Assembly: GCF_042219825.1 (NCBI RefSeq)
Contig: NZ_JBHJHQ010000004.1
Span: forward strand, 496,001 to 560,000
From: JBHJHP01 sp042219825
GTDB taxonomy: Bacteria > Bacteroidota > Bacteroidia > Bacteroidales > UBA5342
Direction: 5' to 3'
DNA: 64,000 nucleotides
Part shown: piece after piece, positions 17,648 to 25,746 of the stretch
How positions within the stretch are numbered: position 1 is the first letter of the stretch
How the letters are laid out: each line of letters opens with the position of its first letter
Notes under the pieces: model-generated
Told to the model about the DNA's origin: nothing
The model's database searches: none
The model's input: the letters and a program-made list of their open reading frames with translations, nothing else
Translations under genes and position numbers: made by a program

Positions 17648-19399
17648 ATGGATAACATAAAGATCATGAAAAATATACGAATGTTGAAAATATCCGGAAT
17701 TCTGATGACACTGGTCCTGTTGGTGGCAGGGTGTGTTGAAAAGGAAGTTCTGGATCTTAATAACGCGGATTTTGAAACGTTCGATGTGCCTGCAAGGATA
17801 GCAATACCATTGGCTAAAGGAAATGTTTCAATACGTGATGTAGTGGAACGTCTGGATATTAAGGATTTTGAACTTAAAACATTTGATGACGGACTGATTT
17901 ATTTTGACTATACAACTACTTTTGATATTTCAGAATTTGTAAAAGTTGATGTGCCGGATCAGACGCATCAGGAGCAGTTGATACAAGATGGAACACCAAT
18001 TCCGGATTTCATTCCTGTTTTTGGCGGGTTGAGTTACCCAATTTCATCAGAATCAAAATTTACCGTACAGGTGGAAGGAGCAGAGATTTATGAGGCAGTG
18101 GTTAACGGCGGTACATTTGAGGTTTATGCTGATGATGTTTTGGGCGGTAATTATCCTGGAATTGAGCAAAAGCTGGAAGTGACAATTAAGGAATTAACGC
18201 TTGATGGTGCGTATTTCAATCAGACATTTACCAACGATGACTTTGGTAAAACTCATTCATTTGATATGGCAAATTATGTATTGGTTCCTTCTGTTTCGGG
18301 AAGTGATGAATATATTACCATTGAATATACCTATACATTGACCAATACAACTTTATCAACAATAAATGTTGCAGCACCTAAATCATTGTATTTTGAGTTT
18401 GCAATGCGTAATATTGATCCAAGATACGTAAGAGGTTTCTTTGGTACACGAGAAATTTACAGCGGTAATTCTATTGTTGATATTCCAATTATTGATACTA
18501 AGTACGTTGAGGATTCAACAATATTTTTTAAGAATCCGAGTGTAGTGATTGACCTGATTAATCCTATTGCCATGCCTTTTGATGTAAACATTAAACAGAT
18601 TGGATTGATTAACCGTAATAAAAAGGACACAACATTTCTGGAAACTGATGAATCAACATTCAGTGTTGACGGTGGAGTACCCCATTTCCCGGGGGATTAT
18701 CAGGTGAATATAACGCCATCAGAATTAACTTATACGTTTGATACTCTGAATTCAAATGTAGAAGAATTTGTAGGAAATCTTGGGCGTGCATTTGATAAAG
18801 TACTTTTGAACTACAATGTGATTTCAAATCCTGCAGGGAAGGATCCTGAAAATGATAATGTGCTGTTATTTGACAGTGCAAATGTTATGGTTAAATCTAC
18901 TGCCATACTTCCATTATGGGTCAAAGCAGAAAATCTGTCGTATGAAGATACGGTTGCTTTTGATTTTGAAGCCGAAGTACTTGATAGTGTGGATATGGAC
19001 ACAACTGCTATTGATAATATTGATTCCGTACGGGTTATTCTTGGGCTGACGAACTCAATCCCGATTGATTTTATGGGGCAGATTTATCTTGCAGACCAAA
19101 ACTACAATATTCTTGACAGCGTGTTTACTCAGTCCGAAAATATTTTGATTCATGGTGCTGAAGTTGATGGGGCAGGAGAGGTAATTTCCCCGGTTGAGAG
19201 TGTTATCGAGTTGGCGGTAAGCCCTGATAAAAGAAATGTATGGCGACCCGGAAAGTATATTATTTTTAAAGCCAGAGCCCAGTCATCGTCAAAACGTTTT
19301 GTTAAAGTATACGATTACCTTGGTTTGGAATTCTATGTAGGATTTGAAGCAAGTGGTCGCGTGAATAACGACTTAATAGATGCCAGTCAAAATCAATGA
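17648..19399 (+). CDS. lipoprotein of unknown function in envelope operon
   Basis: A 583-aa protein with a lipoprotein signal peptide ending LLVAGC (lipobox cysteine near residue 29), followed by a long beta-rich, Asp- and Thr-rich sequence without recognised domains. It begins 3 bp after the OmpA-family gene and its stop overlaps the start of the DUF5723 gene (ATGA), so the three are probably co-translated. Likely an outer-membrane lipoprotein that works with the OmpA-type and barrel proteins. Not recognised as a named family. Confidence 0.72.
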   Translation: MDNIKIMKNIRMLKISGILMTLVLLVAGCVEKEVLDLNNADFETFDVPARIAIPLAKGNVSIRDVVERLDIKDFELKTFDDGLIYFDYTTTFDISEFVKVDVPDQTHQEQLIQDGTPIPDFIPVFGGLSYPISSESKFTVQVEGAEIYEAVVNGGTFEVYADDVLGGNYPGIEQKLEVTIKELTLDGAYFNQTFTNDDFGKTHSFDMANYVLVPSVSGSDEYITIEYTYTLTNTTLSTINVAAPKSLYFEFAMRNIDPRYVRGFFGTREIYSGNSIVDIPIIDTKYVEDSTIFFKNPSVVIDLINPIAMPFDVNIKQIGLINRNKKDTTFLETDESTFSVDGGVPHFPGDYQVNITPSELTYTFDTLNSNVEEFVGNLGRAFDKVLLNYNVISNPAGKDPENDNVLLFDSANVMVKSTAILPLWVKAENLSYEDTVAFDFEAEVLDSVDMDTTAIDNIDSVRVILGLTNSIPIDFMGQIYLADQNYNILDSVFTQSENILIHGAEVDGAGEVISPVESVIELAVSPDKRNVWRPGKYIIFKARAQSSSKRFVKVYDYLGLEFYVGFEASGRVNNDLIDASQNQ

Positions 19400-20919
19400 A
19401 AAACAGTAGAATGATGCAAAAGATAAAAGTAATAGCTTTGTTTATAGCCGTCTTTTGGGGGTTAAACGCTAACGGTCAGCTCGTTAATTCATTGTATTAT
19501 ATGGATAATCTTCCCCAGGCGTCCAGACTTAACCCTGCACGAATGCCAAACTGTAACTTCTACATCAACGTGATGAATGTGGGAACCAGTATGTTTACGG
19601 AATTGGGTCCGCAGCATATCCTTACGCAGGATAATGTAATAAATGACACGCTTCGAATGCCATATTATAATGAGACATTGTGGAATGAATTTCTGGATAA
19701 GCTGCATGATCCGATATCGTTAAATCTGGAAACTGAAGCTGGAATGGGATTTGGTTTCAGGGCAGGAAGAGGGTATTTTCATTTCGACCTTACAGAACGT
19801 AATATTATGAACATTCATTTGGCGAAGGATTTCCTTACTATGAATGATCTTGGAAACGATGTTACAAAAGACTTTAGTACATTAAGTATAAATTCCACGG
19901 CATTTATGCAGGCAGGACTCGGTTATGCAAGGGAAATAACACCTAATTTAAATGTTGGTATGAAACTTAAGCTGCTAAAGGGACTTGCTGCGGCTACTGT
20001 TAATGTAAACCGTGCTGAATTATATACGTCCGTTGAACAGTGGAATTTTACAGCCGATGCCATTGGCGATGTTTCTATTCCTGTTCGTTTCGATGTGGAT
20101 CAAAACGGTGATCTGGTTGCCAACGATTCTGTTTTACAAAATATTGATTTCGGATACATTAAAAAGTATTCTTCGCCGGCAACGAATTTCGGTGCTGCAG
20201 TTGATTTGGGTGTGGAATATAAAGTAATGCCTCAGTTATACCTGTCAGCCAGTTTGGTGGATTTGGGAAAAATCTGGTGGAACAACAATGTTTCCAATAT
20301 TGCTGCCGGAGGAAACGTAAATTTTGAAGGCGTAAGTGAAGAACCTTTGCTGTATACTGATCAGGAAAAGGTCGATGATTATTTTCAGAATCTGGGAGAC
20401 AGCCTTCTGAATGAATTATCCTATGGGGTCAGCCATAATAATTTTTCATCAGGCCTTGCTCCAAAATTGTATGTGGGTGCGGAATATCTTTTAAATGAAC
20501 AGATCAGCTTTGGTTTGCTTTCAAATACTACATTTTATAAAGATAAGACCATGGAGTCCATAATGTTCTCTGCCAATGCGAATCTGTATCATTTCCTGAC
20601 AGCAGGGGCTCACTATGGCTGGAACTGGGGATATGCCAATACCGCTGGTTTTACTTTGGGAATAAATATTTTCCCGATACAGATTTATTTAGCAGCTGAT
20701 TATTTACCGTTGAGGTATCAAAAAGTTGATGTCACCGAAGGAAATAATCAAATAGATCTTGGATTTGCCAAATGGGATTATGCACCGATACCGGTAAACT
20801 TAAATGCATTGAGCCTGCAGGTAGGACTCAACTTTAAGTTTGGTTGCAGAAAACGTTATAACGAACCGATTTATAAAGATAAATATGATAAAGAAATTCC
20901 CGGATGGAGGGAATTGTAA
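19396..20919 (+). CDS. DUF5723-family outer-membrane protein
   Basis: A 507-aa exported protein; the signal peptide ends near residue 29 (LNANGQ). The start of the mature chain, LVNSLYYMDNLPQASRLNPARMP, is the typical opening of DUF5723 proteins, which have the strand pattern of FadL-like/PorV-like outer-membrane barrels (…LPQAS.LNPA…). Alternating hydrophobic strands continue to the end, for example YLSASLVDLGKIWW and LSLQVGLNFKFGC. Overlaps the preceding lipoprotein gene by 4 bp. The function is unknown; the operon suggests an envelope complex. Confidence 0.78.
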   Translation: MKNSRMMQKIKVIALFIAVFWGLNANGQLVNSLYYMDNLPQASRLNPARMPNCNFYINVMNVGTSMFTELGPQHILTQDNVINDTLRMPYYNETLWNEFLDKLHDPISLNLETEAGMGFGFRAGRGYFHFDLTERNIMNIHLAKDFLTMNDLGNDVTKDFSTLSINSTAFMQAGLGYAREITPNLNVGMKLKLLKGLAAATVNVNRAELYTSVEQWNFTADAIGDVSIPVRFDVDQNGDLVANDSVLQNIDFGYIKKYSSPATNFGAAVDLGVEYKVMPQLYLSASLVDLGKIWWNNNVSNIAAGGNVNFEGVSEEPLLYTDQEKVDDYFQNLGDSLLNELSYGVSHNNFSSGLAPKLYVGAEYLLNEQISFGLLSNTTFYKDKTMESIMFSANANLYHFLTAGAHYGWNWGYANTAGFTLGINIFPIQIYLAADYLPLRYQKVDVTEGNNQIDLGFAKWDYAPIPVNLNALSLQVGLNFKFGCRKRYNEPIYKDKYDKEIPGWREL

Positions 20920-20937
20920 TCAGTTAAGTGAATTACA

Positions 20938-22071
20938 CTAAGCCGTCTTTATTTCAGGCGGCTTTTTTTTTCTGTTAATTTTTATATGCGTCGCAAGCAA
21001 GGTTATTACATTCAATGTGAGTAAAATAATTGGTAAGGTAGTAGCCTGTTTAACAATAAGTATTATCAGTAATGCGATCAGATAATAAATGAAATACAAG
21101 TTAAAAAATATGCCTGTTTTTTTAAAAAAGATCAGGTAAAAGGCACCCAGAATATTCAGTGGTTGCAAAATCAGAATATTATAATTTGGAAATACAGCCG
21201 GATGAATAGAAAAGAAACTGATAAAACTCAGGATCAACCCACCAATTCCAGTTATGAAAAGTACGATAATCAGAGGCCAGTTTTTAAGATCTTTTGCTTT
21301 GAAAAAGCGGATTAAAAGAATGATCAGCAGAACAATAAAAACCTGTGCAGGGGTTAGGAACGAGGTTTTTGAATTCTGAGGTTCTGCTTGGTATAACGTA
21401 GTTATTGCATATCCTTTCTCTTTGTATGCATTCATTAATTCCAGGGGGAGAAACAACTTCTCTCTTTGAGTAATAATGTTTTCAAGGGGTTCTCCGAGTG
21501 CAAGATTAATCCCAAATCGTGTCCACGTTGCGTGTTTTAAATAAGGTTGTAATATATCTCTGAAAGTCCGGGGGGGAGCAGTATCTTCATAGGTGTGGAT
21601 GTCAAAAGTTTTTTCAAGGTCGTCACGGACCTTGGTGGCACAGTTGTTATATAAAAAATTGTAGAGATATGTTCTGTTCTCAGGTTTATAGTCTGTAGCC
21701 AGTATTTTTATCAGTTTATGTTTTTCATCAGGAGTCAGGTTCAGTTTTTGCTCCCAAACACTTCTTTCTTCTACCTGGTACGAAAACATAAATGATTCAT
21801 AGGATTGAACTCCCAGCATATAATACGTTTCACCTTTTACAAATTTCCAGATAAAATGTTTGCTGCTGAAATTAAAAAGTCCGTAGTTAAATACATAATC
21901 CTCTTTTGTTTCTGTATTGTTTACCCGAATTGCTGTATGACCGAACAGTGAATATACATCGGTACCTTCAGAACAGGTTAGAAGACTGAATTCTGAATTT
22001 GTGCTTAAAATGGCTCCCTTGAAAAGTACAGAATTTAAAAGTAATAAAATGATGAATGTAGCTTTTTTCAT
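20938..22071 (-). CDS. DUF4105 membrane protein
   Basis: A 377-aa protein with an N-terminal signal or anchor segment, a DUF4105-type extracytoplasmic domain (FSLLTCSEGTDVYSLFGHTAIRV near residues 28-50, and YNFLYNNCATKVRD near 140-153, with conserved His, Asn and Cys resembling a papain-like hydrolase site), then about five hydrophobic helices from residue 235 on. The activity is unproven. Overlaps lipA upstream by 4 bp (ATGA), so the two are co-transcribed. The last codons coincide with the terminator of the convergent operon. Confidence 0.8.
   Translation of the reverse strand: MKKATFIILLLLNSVLFKGAILSTNSEFSLLTCSEGTDVYSLFGHTAIRVNNTETKEDYVFNYGLFNFSSKHFIWKFVKGETYYMLGVQSYESFMFSYQVEERSVWEQKLNLTPDEKHKLIKILATDYKPENRTYLYNFLYNNCATKVRDDLEKTFDIHTYEDTAPPRTFRDILQPYLKHATWTRFGINLALGEPLENIITQREKLFLPLELMNAYKEKGYAITTLYQAEPQNSKTSFLTPAQVFIVLLIILLIRFFKAKDLKNWPLIIVLFITGIGGLILSFISFFSIHPAVFPNYNILILQPLNILGAFYLIFFKKTGIFFNLYFIYYLIALLIILIVKQATTLPIILLTLNVITLLATHIKINRKKKPPEIKTA
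20941..20974 (+). terminator. terminator of the OmpA/lipoprotein/DUF5723 operon, inside the opposing gene
   Basis: AGCCGTCT and AGGCGGCT pair (one G-U) around a short loop and are followed by a run of nine or more T. It starts 21 bp after the DUF5723 stop. The same bases encode the C-terminal KKPPEIKTA of the DUF4105 protein on the minus strand. Confidence 0.8.
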
Positions 22072-22925
22072 GATGACTGTTTAATATGCTTTTCTGCATG
22101 ATACGATGAACGTACAAGTGGACCACTTTCCACCATTTTAAATCCTTTGTTTAATGCTATTTCCTTAAATTTTCTGAATTCATCGGGGTGAACATAACGT
22201 TCTACAGGCAAATGAAATTTAGTGGGCTGTAAATACTGACCCATGGTTAAAATGGATGTTCCGGTTTTCCGGATGTCGTCCATTGTATTCAGTATTTCAT
22301 CATCAGTTTCGCCCAGGCCAAGCATTATACCTGATTTTGCTGTTACTCCTGATGAAGCTATATGTTTCAGAACGTCCAGACTTGTTTTGTATTTTGCTGC
22401 AGATCTGACTTTGGGTGTCAGTGATTCCACAGTTTCAAGATTGTGCGAAATAATTTCGGGTCGGGCAGATATAACGTTATTTAAAAGGTCTGTTTTGCCC
22501 TGAAAATCAGGGATCAAAACTTCAATTGTAGTTTCCGGGTTGATTTCCTTAATCTTTGTAATAGTCAATGCCCAGTGCAGGGAGCCTAAATCTTCCATAT
22601 CATCTCTGTCAACAGAGGTTATGACTGCGTGCTTCAGTTGCATAAGCCTGATTGATTGCGCAACATTATCAGGTTCCAGCGGGTCAGCAGGTAAAGGTTT
22701 CCCGGTTTTTGTATTGCAAAATTTACAGGATCGTGTACATATATCTCCAAGGATCATAAACGTGGCGGTTCCCAGATTCCAGCATTCGCCCATATTGGGA
22801 CACTTACCGCTGGTACAGATGGTGTGCAGGTTATGTTTTTGTACAATATCATAAACGGTTTTGTACGATTCTCCCTTAGGTAGTTTTATTTTTAACCAGT
22901 CCGGTTTTCGTCTGCTTTCTGCCAT
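22068..22925 (-). CDS. lipA: lipoyl synthase
   Basis: A 285-aa radical SAM enzyme that inserts two sulfurs into octanoyl chains on lipoyl-dependent proteins. It shows both cluster motifs: the auxiliary CTSGKCPNMGECW near residues 37-49 and the radical SAM CTRSCKFC near 62-69, followed by EPDNVAQSIRLMQLKHAVITSVDRDD. The C-terminal Ser/Arg region (ESGPLVRSSYHAEKH) that closes the auxiliary site is present. Length is typical for the family. First gene of a pair with DUF4105. In this organism it would serve the glycine cleavage system or 2-oxoacid dehydrogenases elsewhere in the genome. Confidence 0.95.
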   Translation of the reverse strand: MAESRRKPDWLKIKLPKGESYKTVYDIVQKHNLHTICTSGKCPNMGECWNLGTATFMILGDICTRSCKFCNTKTGKPLPADPLEPDNVAQSIRLMQLKHAVITSVDRDDMEDLGSLHWALTITKIKEINPETTIEVLIPDFQGKTDLLNNVISARPEIISHNLETVESLTPKVRSAAKYKTSLDVLKHIASSGVTAKSGIMLGLGETDDEILNTMDDIRKTGTSILTMGQYLQPTKFHLPVERYVHPDEFRKFKEIALNKGFKMVESGPLVRSSYHAEKHIKQSS

Positions 22926-22961
22926 CTTTTTTGTGCAAAGATATTATTTGTGTTATTAAAA

Positions 22962-23456
22962 TTATTGCAACCATTCATTTAATTGGATCATAACATCGCT
23001 AAGTGTTTCCACAATAACAAGTTTATTATAGTTCATGCTTTTCAATAGTGCAATAGATTCAATACTTTGGTTCAGTGCAATCAGCGGCTTTTTGTTTTTT
23101 ATGGTCAGTGCCATTTCTGAAAGTGTTCCGGGGGTGTTGCCTATGGCGATAACCACATCGCTGGATAATACGTTAATATTATTTCTTGCGTTTCCCATTC
23201 CGGTTATTATTGGAACAGTAATATTTTGTGCAGCTTCTGATTTGTCAGAACCGGGTAAAATCCCTACTGAAATACCTTGTTCTGAGGCTACACCATCGAT
23301 TGCGGATTTCATAACACCGGAATTCCTGCCACCACATAAAACAATGAAATTCTTCCTGGCCAGTTGTGATCCCAGTTCGAAGGCAATTTGTTTATCTTTA
23401 ACACTTGCATCCTCACCTGAGCCCATTATTCCTATAATACCCATAGTGGTTCTCAT
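22962..23456 (-). CDS. TIGR00725/LOG-like nucleotide-binding protein
   Basis: A 164-aa Rossmann-fold protein of the lysine-decarboxylase-like (LOG) group. Motifs: FIVLCGGRNSGVMKSAIDG near residues 36-54 and GNTPGTLSEM near 105-114, the counterpart of the PGGxGTxxE site that LOG phosphoribohydrolases use on nucleotide monophosphates. The glycine-glycine is partly altered here (GNTPGT), so cytokinin-type hydrolase activity is uncertain. It is divergent from xseB with 40 bp between the starts. Confidence 0.8.
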   Translation of the reverse strand: MRTTMGIIGIMGSGEDASVKDKQIAFELGSQLARKNFIVLCGGRNSGVMKSAIDGVASEQGISVGILPGSDKSEAAQNITVPIITGMGNARNNINVLSSDVVIAIGNTPGTLSEMALTIKNKKPLIALNQSIESIALLKSMNYNKLVIVETLSDVMIQLNEWLQ

Positions 23457-23466
23457 TATTATTTAT

Positions 23467-23491
23467 TAAGTTTGTAGGTAAGACAAATTTA
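23467..23491. promoter_or_regulatory. divergent -7 elements for xseB and the LOG-like gene
   Basis: TAAGTTTG at 23467-23474 on the plus strand and TAAATTTG at 23484-23491 on the minus strand both fit TAnnTTTG, in the 40-bp gap between two divergent starts. No well-spaced -33 elements were found. Confidence 0.4.
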
Positions 23492-23496
23492 GAAAA

Positions 23497-23694
23497 ATGG
23501 AATCAGAAGAGCTAAATTATTCGGACGCCCTTGCCGAACTCGAACAAATTCTTGAACAAATTGAAGGTGACGAACTTAATATTGATGATTTGTTGGGTAA
23601 GGTAAAAAGGGCTGCTGTTTTAGTTGAGGCTTGTCGGTCAAAATTGAATGGAATTGAAACTGAAGTGGAGAATATTTTGACCAAAATAAAATAA
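23497..23694 (+). CDS. xseB: exodeoxyribonuclease VII small subunit
   Basis: A 65-aa acidic helical protein: LNYSDALAELEQILEQIEGD then LNIDDLLGKVKRAAVLVEACRSKL, the standard XseB pattern of two helices. It forms, with the large subunit XseA, the nuclease that degrades single-stranded DNA. In most genomes xseA lies directly upstream; here the upstream gene is the divergent LOG-like protein, so xseB is on its own. Confidence 0.9.
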   Translation: MESEELNYSDALAELEQILEQIEGDELNIDDLLGKVKRAAVLVEACRSKLNGIETEVENILTKIK

Positions 23695-24043
23695 ATGTTA
23701 AGAAACATTAATGCACTTAACTTAACATTTTTTAAAAAACCGGATAAAAAAAAATGAATTCGTAAGTTCCGAAAATTGCCATTTTTTCAACAGAAAAAAA
23801 AATAAGAAAAAATTGATTTTTTTTAGGTTGATTAAAACCCTTATTTTTAAAGCAAAATAGCTCGTTTTGTTTGTAAGTTTCTGATAGTTAAATTGTTATA
23901 TAATTAACTGAAACACAAAACGTTGTATTAAAAATTACAATTGCAAGTATTATTAAATTTTTTTTTGAACTTTTTTTTCTCAAAATTTGTCTTCACGTTT
24001 AATTGAAACTGAATGTCTAACCCTTTTAATACTAAAATTTCAA
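23695..24043. other. AT-rich region upstream of dnaA
   Basis: About 350 bp, extremely AT-rich with long A and T runs and no credible gene. This is the place where an origin might be expected, but no TTATnCACA DnaA boxes were found on either strand by eye. It presumably contains the dnaA promoter. Confidence 0.45.
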
Positions 24044-25477
24044 ATGGTTGAAACTTGTGAACATGTCTGGTCTAAATGCATGGACTTTTTCAGGGATAAT
24101 TTGCAGCCTGCTACATATAAAACGTGGTTTGAGCCGATTAAGCCTTTGAAAATGTCAAATAATGTGCTGACTATTCAGGTTCCCAGTCCATTTTTTTATG
24201 AATTTTTAGAAGATAAATATATAGATCTGCTCAAGAAGGCCTTGTATAAAGAGTTGGGCCCTGGTGCCAAGCTCGAATATCAGGTGGTTGTTGATAAAAA
24301 TGATGCAGACAGAACAAAGGGTAAGGAAAGTGGAACCGTAAGGCTTCCGGGACAAAATGGTGGAGATGCACATTCAGGAATGCCACGTCATAACGGATCA
24401 CCTGTAATTAAGAATCCGTTCATTATTCCTGGAATAAAAACAATTGATTTGGATCCACAGTTAAATCCGAACAATTCCTTTAACAACTTCATTGAGGGTG
24501 ATTGCAATAAAGTTGCGTGTTCTGCGGGAAATGCAATTGCCTCCAAGCCCGGGAAAACACCTTTTAATCCACTGTTTGTTTACGGTGAATCAGGTTTAGG
24601 TAAAACGCATCTGGCTCAAGCTATTGGCTTAAAGGTTAAAGAGTTGAATCCTAATAAAACTGTACTTTATCTGAGTGCGAATCAGTTTCAGACCCAGTAT
24701 ACCGAATCAGTTCGTAATAATACTCAAAACGATTTTGTAAATTTTTATAAACTGATCGATTTTCTGATTATTGATGATATTCATGAGTTGTCAGGAAAGG
24801 AAGGAACGCAAAATACATTCTTTCATATTTTCAATCATTTGCATCAGTCAGGTAAGCAACTGATTCTAACATCGGATAAGCCACCGTTTCAGCTACAGGG
24901 AGTGGAACAACGCTTATTATCCAGATTTAAATGGGGGTTGTCTACAGAATTGGAATCCCCTGATTATCTGACACGTAAAGCAATTCTGAAGCATAAGGTG
25001 TATCAGGAAGGGTTGGAGATAGGTGATGATGTTATTGATTATCTGGCAGAAAATATTACGGCCAACATTCGAGAGCTGGAAGGCGCTTTGATCTCTTTAA
25101 TAGCGCAGTCAACCTTTATCACACATAAGGAAGTGGATATAGAAATGGCTCAGGATATTGTTAGTAAGCTTATTAAGACTTCTAACCGAACAATATCCAT
25201 TGAAAAGATTCAACGGGTGGTGTGTGATTATTTTGAACTATCACTTGATGTATTACATTCAAAATCAAGGAAGAGAGAAATTGTACAGGCAAGGCAAATA
25301 GCCATGTATCTTGCAAAGAACTATACGAAAAACTCACTCCAGAATATAGGTCAGCAAATAGGTAAACGGGATCATGCTACTGTTCTGCATGCGTGTAAAA
25401 CAGTTAACAACCTGATGGATACGGATAAGTCTTTCAAGTCCAGTTTGAAGGAGCTTGAACTTAAATTGAAATTCTAG
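24044..25477 (+). CDS. dnaA: chromosomal replication initiator DnaA
   Basis: A 477-aa initiator. ATG 24044 (MVETCEHVWSKCMDFFRDN) is chosen; 19 upstream codons in the frame do not match the family start. Domain I about 1-75 (…YKTWFEPIKPLKM…), a variable linker about 80-130, AAA+ domain III with Walker A GESGLGKTH near residue 182 and Walker B FLIIDDIH near 238, and domain IV ending with KRDHATVLHACKTV, the signature helix that recognises DnaA boxes. Length and motifs are normal. The gene binds ATP, opens oriC and autoregulates in most bacteria. It ends in a strong terminator. Confidence 0.96.
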   Translation: MVETCEHVWSKCMDFFRDNLQPATYKTWFEPIKPLKMSNNVLTIQVPSPFFYEFLEDKYIDLLKKALYKELGPGAKLEYQVVVDKNDADRTKGKESGTVRLPGQNGGDAHSGMPRHNGSPVIKNPFIIPGIKTIDLDPQLNPNNSFNNFIEGDCNKVACSAGNAIASKPGKTPFNPLFVYGESGLGKTHLAQAIGLKVKELNPNKTVLYLSANQFQTQYTESVRNNTQNDFVNFYKLIDFLIIDDIHELSGKEGTQNTFFHIFNHLHQSGKQLILTSDKPPFQLQGVEQRLLSRFKWGLSTELESPDYLTRKAILKHKVYQEGLEIGDDVIDYLAENITANIRELEGALISLIAQSTFITHKEVDIEMAQDIVSKLIKTSNRTISIEKIQRVVCDYFELSLDVLHSKSRKREIVQARQIAMYLAKNYTKNSLQNIGQQIGKRDHATVLHACKTVNNLMDTDKSFKSSLKELELKLKF

Positions 25478-25494
25478 AAAAATCAAAATAACTG

Positions 25495-25524
25495 AAAGAG
25501 GAGTAGCTTTACTCCTCTTTTTTA
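25495..25524 (+). terminator. terminator of dnaA
   Basis: Perfect 11-bp stem AAAGAGGAGTA/TACTCCTCTTT with a 4-nt loop and a following T run, 17 bp after the dnaA stop. Confidence 0.88.
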
Positions 25525-25746
25525 TGGCATTAAATTTTTTATTTTTTGTAACAAATAAAAAATGTATTTTTGTCACACCACATAATTTAATTCTCTGGAT
25601 TATCCAATTTCTGTAAAGAAAAATAAACTACTCAATATCAGTATGATAGTAGGCGTATTATCAGATTGTTTAACATTGTCTGATTTAAACTGTTATTATA
25701 GTGATTAAGTGGAATTGGAAATCGGTAAAATAAGAAAATACAACAC

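Noticed and set aside
23695..24043. Possible chromosomal origin (oriC) next to dnaA
   Set aside because: The region is AT-rich but no DnaA boxes could be found by eye on either strand, so it was not called.
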